A stretch of DNA of 64,000 bases from JAFGVL01 sp964546015 (lineage in GTDB: Bacteria; Bacteroidota; Bacteroidia; Bacteroidales; Paludibacteraceae): contig CAZJHO010000002.1 in NCBI GenBank assembly GCA_964546015.1, positions 186,001 to 250,000 of the forward strand. Direction: 5' to 3'. The translations under genes were made by a program, and so were the position numbers. Each line of letters starts with the position of its first letter. Within the stretch, counting starts at the first letter, position 1. Under the pieces are notes generated by a model. The model saw nothing but the letters and a program-made list of their open reading frames with translations, did no database searches and was not told where the DNA came from. Positions 16,625 through 26,205 of this stretch are shown piece by piece.

Positions 16625-17863
16625 CTATTTGTCAGAATTTGTTTCGATAGCATTCATTCGTTGCAATAAAGTAGGGTGCGAATAGTAAAAGAAAACATAC
16701 AAAGGATGAGGTTGTAAATTACTTAGGGATTTGACGGATAATTTTTTTAAAGCAGCAATTAAATCTACTCCCAATCCGTACTTGACAGCAAAAGCATCAG
16801 CTTGATATTCGTTTCGGCGTAACACCACATTCATTAAAAGACTGATAACCATGGATATTGGGGTGTATAATAACCCGAAAGCTAATAAGTTGACATGAAA
16901 ATTAGCCTGTGAAATACCAAATGCTTGAGCCAAAGTATCATTATCTAAAAATAATCCTAAAAGGAATAGCATAATTAATGAATTACATAAAGACATGGCT
17001 AATCCCATCAATGTATGTTTCTTTTTGTAGTGTCCGATTTCGTGTGCCAATACAGCTACAATTTCTTCTTTTGTCAAGTCATTTATAAGTGTGTCGAAAA
17101 GCACAATGCGTTTCTTTGCTCCTAAGCCCGAAAAATAGGCATTTGCTTTTGTTGATCGTTTCGAAGCATCCATTACAAAAATGTTATCAAGTTTGAAGTT
17201 CGCTTTGGATGCAAAATTTTCTATTGCATTACGCAACTCGCCTGCTTCAAGAGGTGTTTGTTTGTTAAATAAAGGTACGATTAGTGATGAATAGAACATG
17301 GTAATAAATATGCTGAATACAGCTATAACAATCCATGCGATTAACCAAAATTTGTCACCTGCCATAAAGTAGATTTGCTCAATTAATGCAAGTAAGCCAC
17401 CACCGATGATAACAGCTAATCCCCAGCTTTTTAGTTTATCGAGAATGAAAATTTTAGGAGTTGATTTGTTAAATCCGAATCGTTGTTCTATTACGAATTG
17501 GTTGTATATTTCAAATGGAATACTGATTATATCGTTTAAGAAAAATAATATGCCGAAAAACAATAGGGAAACCAGTATCGGATGGTTAGTTAATCCTTCG
17601 GCAAAATTGTTTACTATGGCAAATCCACCAATGAAAAACATAAATAAAATAAGAACTAAACTTACAGTTGAAGTAATTAATCCGAATTGTTGATTTGCTT
17701 TGAAATAAGACTGTTGTTTAGTATATTCTTCGGCATTATAAAGATCTTTTAGTTGCGGAGGAAGTTCTGTTTTTACATTTTTGGCATTCAGATAGGCTAA
17801 TCCTCTTTCGATAAGAAAATCAAGAAAAAGAATAGCAATGATAACATAGGTGATTGTAGTCAT
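16625..17863 (-). CDS. M48-family membrane zinc metalloprotease (Ste24/CAAX-type)
   Basis: A 412-residue membrane protease of the Ste24 type. Several transmembrane helices surround the zinc motif HEIGH (in VAVLAHEIGHYKKKHTL) and the third ligand in EYQADAFAVKYG. I use the ATG at 17863; the 26 extra upstream residues begin at a TTG beyond a good TACCTTTG promoter box at 17909-17916, so they are unlikely to be translated. Bacterial relatives degrade or process membrane proteins; the substrate here is unknown. It is monocistronic and divergent from the AsmA gene. Confidence 0.9.
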   Translation of the reverse strand: MTTITYVIIAILFLDFLIERGLAYLNAKNVKTELPPQLKDLYNAEEYTKQQSYFKANQQFGLITSTVSLVLILFMFFIGGFAIVNNFAEGLTNHPILVSLLFFGILFFLNDIISIPFEIYNQFVIEQRFGFNKSTPKIFILDKLKSWGLAVIIGGGLLALIEQIYFMAGDKFWLIAWIVIAVFSIFITMFYSSLIVPLFNKQTPLEAGELRNAIENFASKANFKLDNIFVMDASKRSTKANAYFSGLGAKKRIVLFDTLINDLTKEEIVAVLAHEIGHYKKKHTLMGLAMSLCNSLIMLFLLGLFLDNDTLAQAFGISQANFHVNLLAFGLLYTPISMVISLLMNVVLRRNEYQADAFAVKYGLGVDLIAALKKLSVKSLSNLQPHPLYVFFYYSHPTLLQRMNAIETNSDK

Positions 17864-17908
17864 AAGCAAAATAAATAGCGTAATTAGTCGTTTAAAATAT
17901 AATTTCTG

Positions 17909-17916
17909 CAAAGGTA
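17909..17916 (-). promoter_or_regulatory. -7 box for the M48 protease gene
   Basis: The minus strand reads TACCTTTG, followed by GCAG, 46 bp before the ATG at 17863. It argues against a start at the TTG at 17941. Confidence 0.5.
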
Positions 17917-17921
17917 GTGTT

Positions 17922-17956
17922 TTTGGCGTGTTAAATTTCAATTTTTATTACATTTG
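17922..17956 (+). promoter_or_regulatory. Promoter for the AsmA-like gene
   Basis: TTTG at 17922-17925 and TACATTTG at 17949-17956, spaced 23 bp, slightly longer than usual. The chosen ATG at 18000 lies 44 bp after the -7 box. This rules out the much earlier alternative start at 17850. Confidence 0.5.
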
Positions 17957-17999
17957 CGAGGTATTTATTCTAAAAAAATCATTCAAAAAAATCGTACCT

Positions 18000-20561
18000 A
18001 TGAAAAAAACATTGTTAATAATAGGAATTGTTATTATTGTTCTTTTTGGAGCTTTATTGGCTGCTCCTTTTTTGTTCAAAAATGAAATAAAAGAATTGGT
18101 AATTAAAGAAGCGAATAAACAATTAAACGCAAAGATCACTTTAGGAGATGTACAGTTGAGTTTTATCCGGAATTTTCCTAATGCCAGTATTCGTTTGAAA
18201 GATTTCAGTATTGTCGGGAAAAATGAATTTGCTAAAGATACGCTGATTTCTGTTGAAAGATTAAATTTGGTTATCGATATAAAAAGTTTCATTTCCGAGA
18301 GCGAAGAAGGATATAAGGTTAAACAATTAATAATTACCAAACCGTCTGTTTACGCCCATATTCTTCCTAATGGTAAAGTTAACTGGGATATCATGAAGCC
18401 CGATACTGTAAAAACTCCCGAAGATACGACTACTACAGCATTTAAGCTTACACTTAAAAAATTGGCAATTGAAAAAGCTGATATTGTATATAATGATGAA
18501 CAATCCAAAATGTTCGTCCGGGTAAAGAATTTCAATCATACCCTTTCGGGAGATATGACTGCCGACCACACTGTTTTATCAACTAAAAACAGCATCGAGC
18601 AATTATCATTGCTAATGGATAATATTTCTTACTTGAATAAAGTGAAATTTGTTTTGGATGCGGATATTGATGCCGATTTAAAAGAATCAGTCTTTAAAGT
18701 GAGTGAGAATAATATTGAACTTAATGCAGTAAAATTAAGCCTTGACGGTTGGCTCAAAGTGTTGGAGTCAGGCTTTGATATGGATTTAAAGCTAAACGCT
18801 CCCGATACCGAATTTAAAGATATTTTATCTTTGATACCGGCTATTTATACTAAAGATTTTGCGGATATTCAAACTAAAGGAAAAGTTAAACTGAATGCAT
18901 ATGCAAAAGGTGTTTATAATGATAATCGTTTTCCTGCATTTGGTTTAGATATGATTGTTTCTAATGCATGGTTTAAATATCCGGCTTTACCAAAATCGGT
19001 TGATAATATCAATATTAATTTAAAAGTAGTTAATCCGGGAGGTTCCTTAAATTCGACTGTTGTTGATATTAGGAAATTTTCATTTGCTTTAGGTGGGAAT
19101 CCCTTTAGCGGTTCGTTAAAATTGAAAACCCCAATGACTGACCCTGATGTTGATTTATATGCAAAAGGAATCGTTAATCTTGGTATGATAAAAGATGTAT
19201 ATCCGCTCGAAGAAGGCATGTCCTTGTCCGGTATTGTAAATATAGATTTAAAGTTGGCAGGAAAAATGTCTTATTATGACAAAGCTCAATATGACAAATT
19301 TATGTTTTCCGGAATGATAAATTTATCGAACATGATATTCCAAACCACCGCATTGCCACAAGATCTGGAAGTGAAAAAAATCACACTCTCATTCAATCCT
19401 AAAACGGTTGATTTGCCTGCATTAGATGTTAAAATCGGTAAAAGTGATATAAATGGAGTAGGGCATTTGGAGAATTTTATTCCTTACATATTTAAAAATG
19501 AAACACTGAAAGGTAGTTTACAAGTCAATTCTAATTATTTGAATATAAATGATTTTATGTTGACCGAAATAGATACTGAAAATAATATTCCGAAGAAAAA
19601 AACTGAAGAACAGCTGCCGGAAGAGCCTGTGTCGGTAGTGTTGATTCCTTCGAACTTAAATTTTACACTGAATTCATCATTCAAAAAAGTGATATACGAT
19701 AAGATGGACATTTCAAATTTGAAAGGTACCTTACAACTGGTAGATTCAAAGCTTTTGTTTAAAGGGATAGGAATGGATGCTATGGGTGGAAATCTTCAGT
19801 TGGAAGGATTGTATAATACACAAGATCCTACTAAACCGATATTTCAAGTGGATCAATTAAAAATTACCAATGTAATTTTTACAGAAATTTACAGACAAGT
19901 AGATGCCGTAAAACAATTGGCTCCGATATTTGAAAAAACAACCGGTAAATTCTCTACATCTCTCACAATGACTACGGTGTTGAATCAAGATATGACTCCG
20001 GATTTGAATTCTTTGGTAGCAAAAGGTACATTGTCCTCTCAAAACTTGACCATTAAAGATGTTAAATTGCTTCAAACAATTGGAACTGTTCTTAACCGAA
20101 ATGAGTTAAAAAATCCGACAATTAATAATGTTACCATTCCTTTTGAAATAGAAAAAGGACGCGTATATACCAATCCGTTTGATGTGGCAGTTGCAGACAC
20201 TAAATTGTCCGTACAAAGAGGATCGACAGGAATAGATCAAACAATTGACTATGTAATGAATGTTGCTATTCCAACACCGGAAAGTACCATTGTTAAACTA
20301 AGTAAATTAGCTCTTCATATTACAGGAACATTGACCGAACCGAAAGTGAAAATAGAAACGAAAGAAATGGTTCAAGATGCGGTAAATACTCTTAAACAAC
20401 AAGCTGCAAAAGGAGTGGAACAAACAAAAGAAGTTGCCAAACAACAAATAGAAGAGATAAAAACTCAAACAAAAGAAAATATCAATACCGAATTAAAGAA
20501 AACCGGACAAGATTTGAAAGAAAGCGGTAGAAATGCTTTGAATAACTTGTTCAAAAGATAA
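18000..20561 (+). CDS. AsmA-family protein
   Basis: An 853-residue envelope protein anchored by one N-terminal helix (KKTLLIIGIVIIVLFGALLA). The repeating beta-rich AsmA/DUF3971-like body fits bridge proteins proposed to move phospholipids between membranes. An AsmA-type start is visible: KEANKQLNAKITLGDVQLSF. The C-terminal region FEIEKGRVYTNPFDV fits the AsmA C-terminal domain. A charged amphipathic tail of about 60 residues rich in Lys, Glu and Gln ends the protein. The start at 18000 is chosen by the promoter at 17922-17956 and the signal anchor. It is followed by a strong terminator. Confidence 0.87.
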   Translation: MKKTLLIIGIVIIVLFGALLAAPFLFKNEIKELVIKEANKQLNAKITLGDVQLSFIRNFPNASIRLKDFSIVGKNEFAKDTLISVERLNLVIDIKSFISESEEGYKVKQLIITKPSVYAHILPNGKVNWDIMKPDTVKTPEDTTTTAFKLTLKKLAIEKADIVYNDEQSKMFVRVKNFNHTLSGDMTADHTVLSTKNSIEQLSLLMDNISYLNKVKFVLDADIDADLKESVFKVSENNIELNAVKLSLDGWLKVLESGFDMDLKLNAPDTEFKDILSLIPAIYTKDFADIQTKGKVKLNAYAKGVYNDNRFPAFGLDMIVSNAWFKYPALPKSVDNININLKVVNPGGSLNSTVVDIRKFSFALGGNPFSGSLKLKTPMTDPDVDLYAKGIVNLGMIKDVYPLEEGMSLSGIVNIDLKLAGKMSYYDKAQYDKFMFSGMINLSNMIFQTTALPQDLEVKKITLSFNPKTVDLPALDVKIGKSDINGVGHLENFIPYIFKNETLKGSLQVNSNYLNINDFMLTEIDTENNIPKKKTEEQLPEEPVSVVLIPSNLNFTLNSSFKKVIYDKMDISNLKGTLQLVDSKLLFKGIGMDAMGGNLQLEGLYNTQDPTKPIFQVDQLKITNVIFTEIYRQVDAVKQLAPIFEKTTGKFSTSLTMTTVLNQDMTPDLNSLVAKGTLSSQNLTIKDVKLLQTIGTVLNRNELKNPTINNVTIPFEIEKGRVYTNPFDVAVADTKLSVQRGSTGIDQTIDYVMNVAIPTPESTIVKLSKLALHITGTLTEPKVKIETKEMVQDAVNTLKQQAAKGVEQTKEVAKQQIEEIKTQTKENINTELKKTGQDLKESGRNALNNLFKR

Positions 20562-20582
20562 TGAAAGAATAGAAACTTAATG

Positions 20583-20621
20583 GATTCTGAATGCTTTGGA
20601 TTAAGCATTCAGAATCTTTTT
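20583..20621 (+). terminator. Terminator after the AsmA-like gene
   Basis: A perfect 14-bp stem, GATTCTGAATGCTT and AAGCATTCAGAATC, with a 6-nt loop and a following T run. It lies 21 bp after the stop codon and before tatD. Confidence 0.8.
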
Positions 20622-20639
20622 AATATAAATCCGAAATAG

Positions 20640-21419
20640 ATGATTATAGATACGCATGCACATCTTTATCAAAACGAATATGATGAAGATTTATCGGAAG
20701 TTGTTCAACGGGCAAAAAACGCAAGAGTACAGCATGTTGTTTTAGCCAATGTAGATAGCAGTACTATTGATGATATTTTAAAAATAAGTTCTGCCGATTC
20801 TTCTTTTTTTAGTGCAACAATAGGAATTCATCCAACATCTATTAAGGAAAATTATCAGAAAGAATTAAACATTGTAAAGCACTATTTGGATAATTATTCT
20901 TCTTTTTGTGCCATTGGTGAAACCGGTTTGGATTTATATTGGGATAAAGCGTATTTAAAAGAACAAATTATTGCTTTTGAGCAACAAATAAAATGGGCTA
21001 TCAAATATGATTTACCCCTGATACTTCATGTACGCGAAGCTTTTGAGCAAACTTATGAAATATTGCTGCAATATAAATCGGAACAATTGCGAGGTATTTT
21101 TCATAGTTTTGGAGGAAGTGAGGAACAAGCCAGACGGATAATGGAATTAGAGAATTTTAAAATGGGTATTAATGGCATTGTTACTTTCAAGAACTCAGGG
21201 TTAGCGAATACGCTCAAACAAATACCGATCGAATATCTTGTGTTAGAAACTGATGCACCATTTTTAAGCCCTACACCATACCGTGGCAAGCGGAACGAAC
21301 CTGCTTATCTGAAATTTGTTGTCGATAAATTGTCCGAGATTTATGGTGTATCTCCCAAAACAATTGAAGAAAAAACAATTGAGAATACATTAAAAATACT
21401 ATCTTTGCCCGCGAAATAA
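20640..21419 (+). CDS. tatD: TatD-family metal-dependent hydrolase
   Basis: A 259-residue TIM-barrel hydrolase of the TatD DNase / YcfH family. Metal ligands are visible: H-x-H in IDTHAHLYQNEYDED (residues 5 and 7), Glu in IGETGLDLYW, His in LILHVREAF, His in GIFHSFGG, and Asp in ETDAPFLSP. Family members have 3'-5' exonuclease or deacylase activity; the substrate here is not determined. A tRNA-Ser promoter is embedded in its last codons. Confidence 0.92.
   Translation: MIIDTHAHLYQNEYDEDLSEVVQRAKNARVQHVVLANVDSSTIDDILKISSADSSFFSATIGIHPTSIKENYQKELNIVKHYLDNYSSFCAIGETGLDLYWDKAYLKEQIIAFEQQIKWAIKYDLPLILHVREAFEQTYEILLQYKSEQLRGIFHSFGGSEEQARRIMELENFKMGINGIVTFKNSGLANTLKQIPIEYLVLETDAPFLSPTPYRGKRNEPAYLKFVVDKLSEIYGVSPKTIEEKTIENTLKILSLPAK
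21379..21407 (+). promoter_or_regulatory. Promoter of tRNA-Ser inside the 3' end of tatD
   Basis: TTG at 21379-21381 and TATCTTTG at 21400-21407, spaced 18 bp, 21 bp before the tRNA. The -7 box ends 12 bases before the end of tatD, so the promoter lies wholly within coding sequence. Confidence 0.55.
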
Positions 21420-21428
21420 AGTATATAT

Positions 21429-21516
21429 GGAGAGGTGCTCGAGTGGTTGAAGAGGCACGCCTGGAAAGCGTGTATACGCCAAAAGTGTATCGAGAGTTCG
21501 AATCTCTTCCTCTCCG
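21429..21516 (+). tRNA. tRNA-Ser (GGA)
   Basis: A type II tRNA of 88 nt. The acceptor stem GGAGAGG pairs with CCTCTCC (21509-21515), with discriminator G at 21516. The anticodon loop CTGGAAA gives GGA (serine UCC/UCU). The long variable arm and the T arm GAGAGTTCGAATCTC fit tRNA-Ser. CCA is not encoded. Confidence 0.95.
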
Positions 21517-21518
21517 CG

Positions 21519-21551
21519 AAACGACAATAAAGAATCTTTTTTGTCGTTTTT
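21519..21551 (+). terminator. Terminator after tRNA-Ser
   Basis: AAACGACAA pairs with TTGTCGTTT and is followed by T residues. It starts 3 bp after the tRNA. Confidence 0.7.
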
Positions 21552-21603
21552 CATTCTACATTTTCTTTTTTATCTTTAATGCCTTTTGAAAAAAGACGAA
21601 TAT

Positions 21604-24600
21604 ATGAAAAGATTCAAATTATTTAATAATGTTGTCGGGTGGATTGTTTTTGCTATTTCGGCAGTTGTTTACTTATTAACACTGGAGCCTACTGCCAGTT
21701 TCTGGGATTGTCCGGAATTTATATCCACAGCGTTCAAATTAGAAGTTGGTCATCCACCGGGTGCTCCATTTTTTATGCTTTTAGGGCATTTCTTTTCTCT
21801 TTTTGCTAAAAATGTAACTGATGTTGCTTTCTGGGTAAATAGCCTTTCTGCATGGGCTAGCGCTTTCACCGTTTTATTCTTATTTTGGACAATTACGCAT
21901 TTAGCACGCAAAGTGGTACACCCGTCTGATGGAGGGAATTATTCTGTGGCGCAAATTATTGGAATTTTGGGTGCCGGAGTGGTTGGTGCACTCACATATA
22001 CTTTTACCGATTCGTTTTGGTTTTCGGCTGTAGAAGGAGAGGTTTATGCTACTTCAGCCGTATTTACAGCCATTGTATTTTGGGCTATTCTTAAATGGGA
22101 AGATGTTGCCAATGAGCCACATGCTGACAGATGGATCATTTTGATTGCTTATCTGATGGGACTTTCTATCGGTGTCCACTTGCTCAACTTACTTACGATT
22201 CCGGCTATTGTTTTAGTTTATTATTTTAAAAAATATCCATATACGATTAAAGGACTGTCATTGGCATTGTTAATTTCCTTTGTTATTTTGGGATTGGTAA
22301 TGTATGGAGTTGTGCCGGGTGTAATGACTGTTGCTTCGTGGTTCGAATTACTATTTGTCAATACGCTTGGGTTTGGCTTTAATGTTGGGTTCTTAGTTTA
22401 TTGTATCCTTGTGTTTGCTGCTATCGTATGGTCTATTTACGAAACATTTACAGAAAATAATCCTATCCGGAGTAAAATTTCATTTATCCTTTCTATTTCA
22501 TTAGTCGGTATTCCGTTTATTGGCGAGAGCATTGTTTTGGGTATTCTTATCATTGCAGCTTTGGTTGTAATTCTTTTCTATGTATTTAAAAATGTAGAAA
22601 TGAGAATACTTAATACTGTCATAGTGGCTTTAGCAACGATTATGATTGGCTATTCTTCTTATGCAATTATTGTAATTCGTTCGGCAGCCAATCCTCCGAT
22701 GGATCAAAATTCTCCGGATAATGTATTTTCGCTAAAAAGTTATCTTAATCGTGAGCAATATGGTGATCGTCCATTATTCTACGGACAATATTATAATGCA
22801 GAGCTTGAAACTCAAATCAAACATAATAACGAAGGAGAATATTGTGCACCGGTAATCAAAGATGACGGTCCGGTTTGGAGTCCTAAAGAAAAAATAGATA
22901 GCACAGAAAAAGATACTTATATTATTTCTGACCGTAAGCGCAGATATGTCTATAATGACGCTTTCTGTACTATTTTTCCGCGTATGTACAGCTCTCAGGG
23001 AAATCATGTAGAAGGTTATAAGCAATGGGGCGAAGTTCAAGGAAAAACTGTAACTTATAATTATTGTGGTCAGCAACAGCAAGCTATTGTTCCGACATTT
23101 GGAGAGAATCTCCGCTTCTTCTTTACTTACCAGATTGGTTATATGTATATGCGTTATTTTGCTTGGAACTTTATCGGGCGACAAAGCGATATGCAAGGTA
23201 CGGGCGAGATAGATAGAGGATGGATTATTACCGGTATTCCGTTTATTGACAATTTTATTGCCGGAGATCAGAGTAAATTACCAACAGAGCTCAAAGAAAA
23301 TAAAGGACGGAATGTCTATTATATGTTGCCGTTTTTATTGGGAATCTTAGGTGTATTCTATCAATTATCCAAAGGAAAAAAGGGAGAACAAAGTTTTTGG
23401 ATTACTTTGGTGTTGTTTTTTATGACAGGATTGGCAATTGTGTTATATCTAAACCAAACACCATTACAACCTCGTGAGCGTGATTATGCTTATGCTGGTT
23501 CGTTCTATGCATATGCTATTTGGATTGGTTTTGGGGTGCTCGGGCTTTCGGTATTATTGCAAAAGCTGTTTAAGAATAAAATAGTGGCAACATCAGTGGC
23601 AACATTGCTTTGTTTATTCGTACCTATCCAAATGGCTTCCGAAAACTGGGATGATCATGATCGTTCGGGTCGATATACTTGCCGAGATTTTGGGTATAAC
23701 TACCTGATTTCTTGCGCCCCTAATGCTATCATTTTTACGAATGGAGATAACGATACATTCCCACTTTGGTATCTGCAAGAAGTAGAAGGTGTTCGTCGTG
23801 ATGTGCGTGTATGTAACCTTAGCTATTTGCAGACAGACTGGTATATCGACCAAATGCGTCGTCAGGCGTACGAGTCGGAAGCACTTCCAATCAGTTGGAA
23901 ACGCTATCAGTATGTACAAGGAGTAAATGATGTAGTTTCGGTAGATAAAGTTCCATTGGCTATTGATGCAAAAGAAGCTATTCAGCGTTTTGTTCTTAAT
24001 CCCGATGTGAATAAATTTCCAACTAATATTATAACCATCCCTGTTGATAAAAACGATGCCAAAACTTTGGGAATAGCGTCGGCATTCAAAGATAGTATTG
24101 TAGATGAGGTAAGTATTGGCTTGAAACCTCGTTTATATAAACATGAATTGATGATTCTTGAAATGCTTGCTCAAAACAATTGGAAACGACCTATTTACTT
24201 TTCTGTTACAGTCGGAAATGATATGTATATGGGTATGGACAAATATCTGCAACTCGAAGGATTAGCGTATCGGATTGTGCCTGTAAAAGGAACGACAGAA
24301 GAAGGGATTGTTAATACGGATGTGATGTTCGATAATATGATGCATAAATTCCGTTGGGGTGGGGTAGATAACCCTAAAGTGTATATGGATGAAAATAATT
24401 TGCGTATGTGTCGTACATTCCGTTTGATGTTCTATCAATTAGTAGATGCATTAATCAAAGAAGGCAAGAATGATAAGGCACTTGAAGCATTGAATTATTG
24501 TATGAAAGTATTGCCAAGCAATACTGTGCCTCTTGACGGGTATGTGGGTTCTTATTTAGCAACACAATATTACCGTTTAGGTGAAAATGAAAAAGGAGAT

Positions 24601-24807
24601 GCAATTATGGAAAAAATAGCCCAGAATACCCTTGAATATATTAAATGGTATTCGTCATTTACTAATCCGAATATGGTGCGCTCGTCAAGTTTCGATATGC
24701 GTAGAAGTTTAGCTATCATGGAAAATGTGTTGGCACATTGGCAACAAGCAGGTCGGAAAGAGTTATTTGACAAATATGTAACTATCTACGAAAAGCTGAT
24801 TAAATAA
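21604..24807 (+). CDS. DUF2723 polytopic membrane protein (GT-C-like)
   Basis: A 1067-residue protein. The N-terminal 400 residues are polytopic and include the family segment TASFWDCPEFISTAFKLEVG followed by HPPGAPFF. More helices lie at about 580-680, and a soluble C-terminal region contains TNGDNDTFPLWYLQEVEGVR. DUF2723 proteins resemble GT-C glycosyltransferases, and the early Asp-Cys-Pro-Glu and His-Pro-Pro-Gly motifs sit where the catalytic loop would be. Transfer of sugar from a lipid carrier is an inference. I start at the ATG at 21604, not the TTG at 21586. It is monocistronic and ends at a strong terminator. Confidence 0.88.
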   Translation: MKRFKLFNNVVGWIVFAISAVVYLLTLEPTASFWDCPEFISTAFKLEVGHPPGAPFFMLLGHFFSLFAKNVTDVAFWVNSLSAWASAFTVLFLFWTITHLARKVVHPSDGGNYSVAQIIGILGAGVVGALTYTFTDSFWFSAVEGEVYATSAVFTAIVFWAILKWEDVANEPHADRWIILIAYLMGLSIGVHLLNLLTIPAIVLVYYFKKYPYTIKGLSLALLISFVILGLVMYGVVPGVMTVASWFELLFVNTLGFGFNVGFLVYCILVFAAIVWSIYETFTENNPIRSKISFILSISLVGIPFIGESIVLGILIIAALVVILFYVFKNVEMRILNTVIVALATIMIGYSSYAIIVIRSAANPPMDQNSPDNVFSLKSYLNREQYGDRPLFYGQYYNAELETQIKHNNEGEYCAPVIKDDGPVWSPKEKIDSTEKDTYIISDRKRRYVYNDAFCTIFPRMYSSQGNHVEGYKQWGEVQGKTVTYNYCGQQQQAIVPTFGENLRFFFTYQIGYMYMRYFAWNFIGRQSDMQGTGEIDRGWIITGIPFIDNFIAGDQSKLPTELKENKGRNVYYMLPFLLGILGVFYQLSKGKKGEQSFWITLVLFFMTGLAIVLYLNQTPLQPRERDYAYAGSFYAYAIWIGFGVLGLSVLLQKLFKNKIVATSVATLLCLFVPIQMASENWDDHDRSGRYTCRDFGYNYLISCAPNAIIFTNGDNDTFPLWYLQEVEGVRRDVRVCNLSYLQTDWYIDQMRRQAYESEALPISWKRYQYVQGVNDVVSVDKVPLAIDAKEAIQRFVLNPDVNKFPTNIITIPVDKNDAKTLGIASAFKDSIVDEVSIGLKPRLYKHELMILEMLAQNNWKRPIYFSVTVGNDMYMGMDKYLQLEGLAYRIVPVKGTTEEGIVNTDVMFDNMMHKFRWGGVDNPKVYMDENNLRMCRTFRLMFYQLVDALIKEGKNDKALEALNYCMKVLPSNTVPLDGYVGSYLATQYYRLGENEKGDAIMEKIAQNTLEYIKWYSSFTNPNMVRSSSFDMRRSLAIMENVLAHWQQAGRKELFDKYVTIYEKLIK

Positions 24808-24820
24808 AAAAGATACCACA

Positions 24821-24853
24821 AAAAATGCCGACTTTATTTTGTCGGCATTTTTA
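24821..24853 (+). terminator. Terminator after the DUF2723 gene
   Basis: AAAAATGCCGAC and GTCGGCATTTTT form a 12-bp stem with an 8-nt loop and a T-rich tail. It ends 1 bp before the left inverted repeat of the ars island, so the island starts exactly where the neighbouring transcription unit ends. Confidence 0.85.
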
Positions 24854-24854
24854 T

Positions 24855-24871
24855 TTGTTAGCAGCAACTCT
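24855..24871 (+). repeat. Left 17-bp inverted repeat of the ars island
   Basis: TTGTTAGCAGCAACTCT. Its reverse complement matches 26635-26651 at 16 of 17 positions. Confidence 0.8.
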
Positions 24872-24973
24872 AAGACAACTGTTCAGACATAAACTTTCGG
24901 GTTAACAAATTGATCTTTCCAAACAGACAAGACAAAAAAATCTGACAGACTTGCTTATCTCAAAATATTATCG

Positions 24974-24989
24974 TAATATTGCAATATTA
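24974..24989 (+). promoter_or_regulatory. Probable ArsR operator
   Basis: A perfect 16-bp palindrome, TAATATTGCAATATTA, ends 15 bp before the arsR ATG. ArsR/SmtB repressors bind AT-rich dyads of this kind overlapping the promoter, so autoregulation of the arsR-arsM-arsC operon is likely. Confidence 0.6.
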
Positions 24990-25004
24990 AAATAAAAATA
25001 GACA

Positions 25005-25331
25005 ATGGGAGCAACAAAAACAGGACATTTTACAGACCAGCAAAACCAAATCGCTACAATCGCAAAAGCATTGGGACACCCTGCAAGAATTGCTATTATT
25101 GAATATTTACTCAAAGTAAACGCTTGTATTTGTAACGACATTGTGGACGAACTTCCTTTGGCACAACCAACCGTTTCACAACACTTGAAAGAACTTAAAA
25201 ATGCAGGACTGATAAAAGGGAACATTGAGGGTAATTCTATTTGCTATTGCATTGAGGAAACGACTTTTGAAATACTCAAAAACTACTTTGTAAAAATCAT
25301 TACAACAGTTACCAAACAAAACTGCTGCTAA
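25005..25331 (+). CDS. arsR: ArsR-family arsenic-responsive repressor
   Basis: A 108-residue winged-helix repressor that leaves DNA on binding As(III). The helix-turn-helix is LPLAQPTVSQHLKELKNAGL (about 50-69). The inducer site appears to use Cys41 and Cys43 in NACICNDIV, in the place of the classical ELCVCDL motif, and the C-terminal Cys107-Cys108 (QNCC) may contribute a third ligand. It is the first gene of the ars operon, with a palindromic operator 15 bp upstream and arsM 31 bp downstream. Confidence 0.9.
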   Translation: MGATKTGHFTDQQNQIATIAKALGHPARIAIIEYLLKVNACICNDIVDELPLAQPTVSQHLKELKNAGLIKGNIEGNSICYCIEETTFEILKNYFVKIITTVTKQNCC

Positions 25332-25362
25332 TCAAAAAATAATTCATGAATAATAAATAAAA

Positions 25363-26202
25363 ATGCAATCAGAAAAAGAAATCAAAGAAATGGTAAGGCA
25401 GAAATACAGCGAAATAGCCTTACAAGACAAAGAAACAAATGCTTCGTCCTGTTGTGGTGCAGGCGGTTGCAGTACCCAAGTCTATAACATAATGAGCGAA
25501 GAATACAACGAGCTTGACGGTTATAATCCCGATGCCGATTTAGGTTTGGGTTGTGGTCTGCCTACACAGTTTGCAAAAATCAAAAAAGGCGATACCGTTA
25601 TTGACTTAGGAAGCGGAGCAGGTAACGATTGCTTTATAGCCAGAGCCGAAACAGGCGAAGTAGGAAAAGTTATCGGAATTGACTTTACAGAAGCTATGAT
25701 ATACAAAGCTCGTGCAAATGCAGAAAAATTGGGTTTTAACAATGTGGAATTTCAACAGGGCGATATTGAAAAAATGCCTGTAACGGCTAATGTAGCTGAT
25801 GTAATCGTGAGCAACTGTGTATTAAACCTTGTCCCCAACAAACAAGCCGTTTTTGCTGAAATGTTCAGAGTATTAAAATCGGGAGGACATTTTAGTATTT
25901 CAGACATTGTTTTGACAGGAGAATTGCCCGAAAAAATCAAAAGTGTTGCCGAAATGTATGCAGGTTGTGTTGCAAGTGCCATTGACAAGGATGAGTATTT
26001 AAGCTATGTTACCAAAGCAGGCTTTACCAATATGGTTATTCAGAAAGATAAACCCATTATTGTTCCTGACGACATTCTGAAAAACTATCTAAATGATGAA
26101 GAAATCGTCCAATATAAAGCAAACGAAACAGTAATCAGAAGCATAACGGTATATGCCGAAAAACCTGAAAACTGTTGTACTCCAAATTCAGGATGTTGTT
26201 AA
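25363..26202 (+). CDS. arsM: Arsenite S-adenosylmethionine methyltransferase
   Basis: Methylates As(III) in the cytoplasm to mono-, di- and volatile trimethylarsine using SAM. The 279 residues include the SAM motif DLGSGAGND (81-89) and the three conserved arsenic-binding cysteines: Cys64 in LGLGCGLPT, Cys152 in VSNCVLNLVP and Cys202 in MYAGCVAS. Extra Cys pairs at 30-36 (SCCGAGGC) and at the C-terminus (CCTPNSGCC) are usual in this branch. The arsC ATG follows 3 bp after the stop, so the two are translated together. Confidence 0.95.
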   Translation: MQSEKEIKEMVRQKYSEIALQDKETNASSCCGAGGCSTQVYNIMSEEYNELDGYNPDADLGLGCGLPTQFAKIKKGDTVIDLGSGAGNDCFIARAETGEVGKVIGIDFTEAMIYKARANAEKLGFNNVEFQQGDIEKMPVTANVADVIVSNCVLNLVPNKQAVFAEMFRVLKSGGHFSISDIVLTGELPEKIKSVAEMYAGCVASAIDKDEYLSYVTKAGFTNMVIQKDKPIIVPDDILKNYLNDEEIVQYKANETVIRSITVYAEKPENCCTPNSGCC

Positions 26203-26205
26203 AAT

